In this document: in pieces, positions 13,684-14,871 of the stretch | Position numbering within the stretch: the first letter of the stretch is position 1 | Layout of the letters: every line of letters begins with the position of its first letter | Notes under the pieces: model-generated | The model's input: the letters and a program-made list of their open reading frames with translations, nothing else | Told to the model about the DNA's origin: nothing | Database searches by the model: none | Made by a program: the position numbers and the translations under genes | NCBI GenBank assembly: GCA_038532435.1 | Contig: JBCBAP010000073.1 | Location: 1-14,871, forward strand | From: JBCBAP01 sp038532435 | GTDB lineage: Bacteria > Pseudomonadota > Alphaproteobacteria > Rhodobacterales > Rhodobacteraceae | Length of the DNA: 14,871 bases | Direction: 5' to 3'

Positions 13684-14871
13684 ATGGCCAATGTCGTGGT
13701 GATGGGCGCCCAATGGGGCGATGAGGGCAAGGGTAAGATCGTCGACTGGCTGTCTGAGCGGGCGGATGTGATCGCCCGGTTCCAGGGCGGGCACAATGCG
13801 GGTCACACGCTGGTCATCGACGGCACGGTCTACAAACTCTCGCTGCTGCCCTCGGGCATCTTGCGCGAGGGAAAGCTCGCGGTGATCGGAAACGGCGTCG
13901 TTCTCGACCCCTGGGCGCTGATGTCCGAGATCAACACCGTCGCGGCGCAGGGCGTGTCTGTCTCGCCGGAAAATCTGATGATTGCGGAGAACACGCCGCT
14001 CATCCTTCCGCTGCATCAGGACCTCGACCAATTGCGGGAGATTGCGGCCGGCAAGGCAAAGATCGGGACCACCGGGCGGGGCATCGGCCCGGCTTATGAG
14101 GACAAGGTGGGTCGACGGGCGGTCCGGGTCGCTGACCTTGCGGATGCCCAGACGCTGGAGGATCGGCTCGACCGCCTCCTCGCCCATCACGATCCTTTGC
14201 GCTCCGGGCTCGGGGCCGAGCCCATCGATCGTGACGCGCTGCGGGCGCGCCTTGTGGAGGTGGCGGACAAGATCTTGCCGTTCGCGGCACCGGTATGGAG
14301 GGTGCTGGCGGAGAAGCGCCGTGCGGGCAAGCGCATCCTGTTTGAAGGTGCGCAGGGCGCGCTCCTCGACATCGATTTCGGGACCTATCCCTATGTGACC
14401 TCCTCAAACACGCTCGCGGGCATGGCAGCCTCCGGCACGGGGATGGGGCCGAACGGGGTCGGCTTCGTTCTGGGGATCGTGAAGGCCTACACGACCCGGG
14501 TCGGGGCAGGACCCTTTCCTTGCGAGCTGCATGACGAGATCGGCAACCACCTCGCCACCGTGGGTCGGGAAAAGGGGACCGTGACCGGCCGCGACCGCCG
14601 CTGCGGCTGGTTCGACGCGGTGCTTGTGCGGCAGACCTGCATGACCTCCGGCGTGACCGGCATCGCGCTGACAAAACTCGACGTGCTCGATGGGCTGAAG
14701 GAGCTGAAGATCTGTACCGGCTACCGTCTGGACGGGGAGGAGATCGACCATCTGCCCACTGCCGCCGCACAGCAGGCGCGCGTCGAGCCGATCTATGAGA
14801 CACTGCCGGGCTGGGACGGCTCGACGGGCAAGGCCCGCTCCTGGGCAGAGCTGCCCGCGGAGGCGGTCAAG
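13684..14871 (+). CDS. purA: Adenylosuccinate synthetase, 3' end cut by window edge
   Basis: The first 396 residues of a protein that normally has about 430. It joins IMP and aspartate with GTP hydrolysis to give adenylosuccinate, the first committed step of AMP synthesis. The N-terminal loop GAQWGDEGKGKIVD carries Asp13 and the GTP-binding segment. GGHNAGHT places the catalytic His at residue 41. TTGRGIGPAYEDKVGR (about 128-143), FEGAQGALLDIDFGTYPYVTSSN (about 221-243) and VTGRDRRCGWFD are further family signatures. All key residues are intact. The ATG at 13684 has AAGGAG upstream at 7 nt. No stop is reached, so the missing part is only the extreme C-terminus. It is divergent from rmuC with no sign of an operon inside the window. 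Confidence 0.97.
   Translation, partial: MANVVVMGAQWGDEGKGKIVDWLSERADVIARFQGGHNAGHTLVIDGTVYKLSLLPSGILREGKLAVIGNGVVLDPWALMSEINTVAAQGVSVSPENLMIAENTPLILPLHQDLDQLREIAAGKAKIGTTGRGIGPAYEDKVGRRAVRVADLADAQTLEDRLDRLLAHHDPLRSGLGAEPIDRDALRARLVEVADKILPFAAPVWRVLAEKRRAGKRILFEGAQGALLDIDFGTYPYVTSSNTLAGMAASGTGMGPNGVGFVLGIVKAYTTRVGAGPFPCELHDEIGNHLATVGREKGTVTGRDRRCGWFDAVLVRQTCMTSGVTGIALTKLDVLDGLKELKICTGYRLDGEEIDHLPTAAAQQARVEPIYETLPGWDGSTGKARSWAELPAEAVK

Noticed and set aside
1..14871. Search for CRISPR arrays, insertion-sequence ends, tRNA or rRNA genes, phage or secretion-system genes
   Set aside because: No regularly spaced repeats, transposase motifs, tRNA-like cloverleafs or rRNA segments were visible by eye. 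Small or degenerate elements could be missed without a computed search.

Overview
The window looks like chromosomal DNA from a high-GC alphaproteobacterium, most likely of the Rhodobacteraceae/Rhodobacterales. The support is a Methanosarcina-type serC followed by serA, a DUF1127 small protein, a MocR regulator with EamA exporters, and strong C/G third-position bias throughout. It is gene-dense, with many 4-8 bp gene overlaps. I see no rRNA, tRNA, insertion sequence, CRISPR array or prophage signature.

Left block (1-3826). Two close MerR-family paralogues, the left one cut by the window edge, lie on the minus strand on either side of a DUF2867 gene. Each has a palindrome built on ACGT half-sites just upstream, resembling the operators of the LiuR-type MerR regulators of acyl-CoA catabolism. 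Divergent from the second MerR is an overlapping three-gene unit: two PaaI-type hotdog thioesterases and a MATE/DinF-like exporter. I infer a small acyl-CoA-responsive regulon.

Middle block (3836-8160). A minus-strand operon holds a MocR regulator (GntR helix-turn-helix fused to an aminotransferase fold) and two translationally coupled EamA/DMT exporters. Its promoter region carries repeated TTGTAC half-sites. Divergent from it is a 33-codon ORF with a perfect ribosome-binding site that I cannot assign. Next is soxR, with its full 4-Cys cluster motif, divergent from a DUF1127 gene and separated from it by a near-canonical SoxR box.

Right block (8161-14871). A structured 5' region, fitting the alphaproteobacterial serC leader, precedes serC and serA (phosphorylated serine pathway), which end in a GC-rich hairpin. 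Then come a DUF2461 gene preceded by a coupled 13-codon leader ORF, convergent rmuC, and divergent purA, which runs off the right edge.

The most interesting parts are regulatory: the SoxR/DUF1127 pair, the MocR intergenic region with its mini-ORF, the paired MerR operators, and the alternative RNA pairings ahead of serC. None is a proven new system. All motif calls were made by eye.
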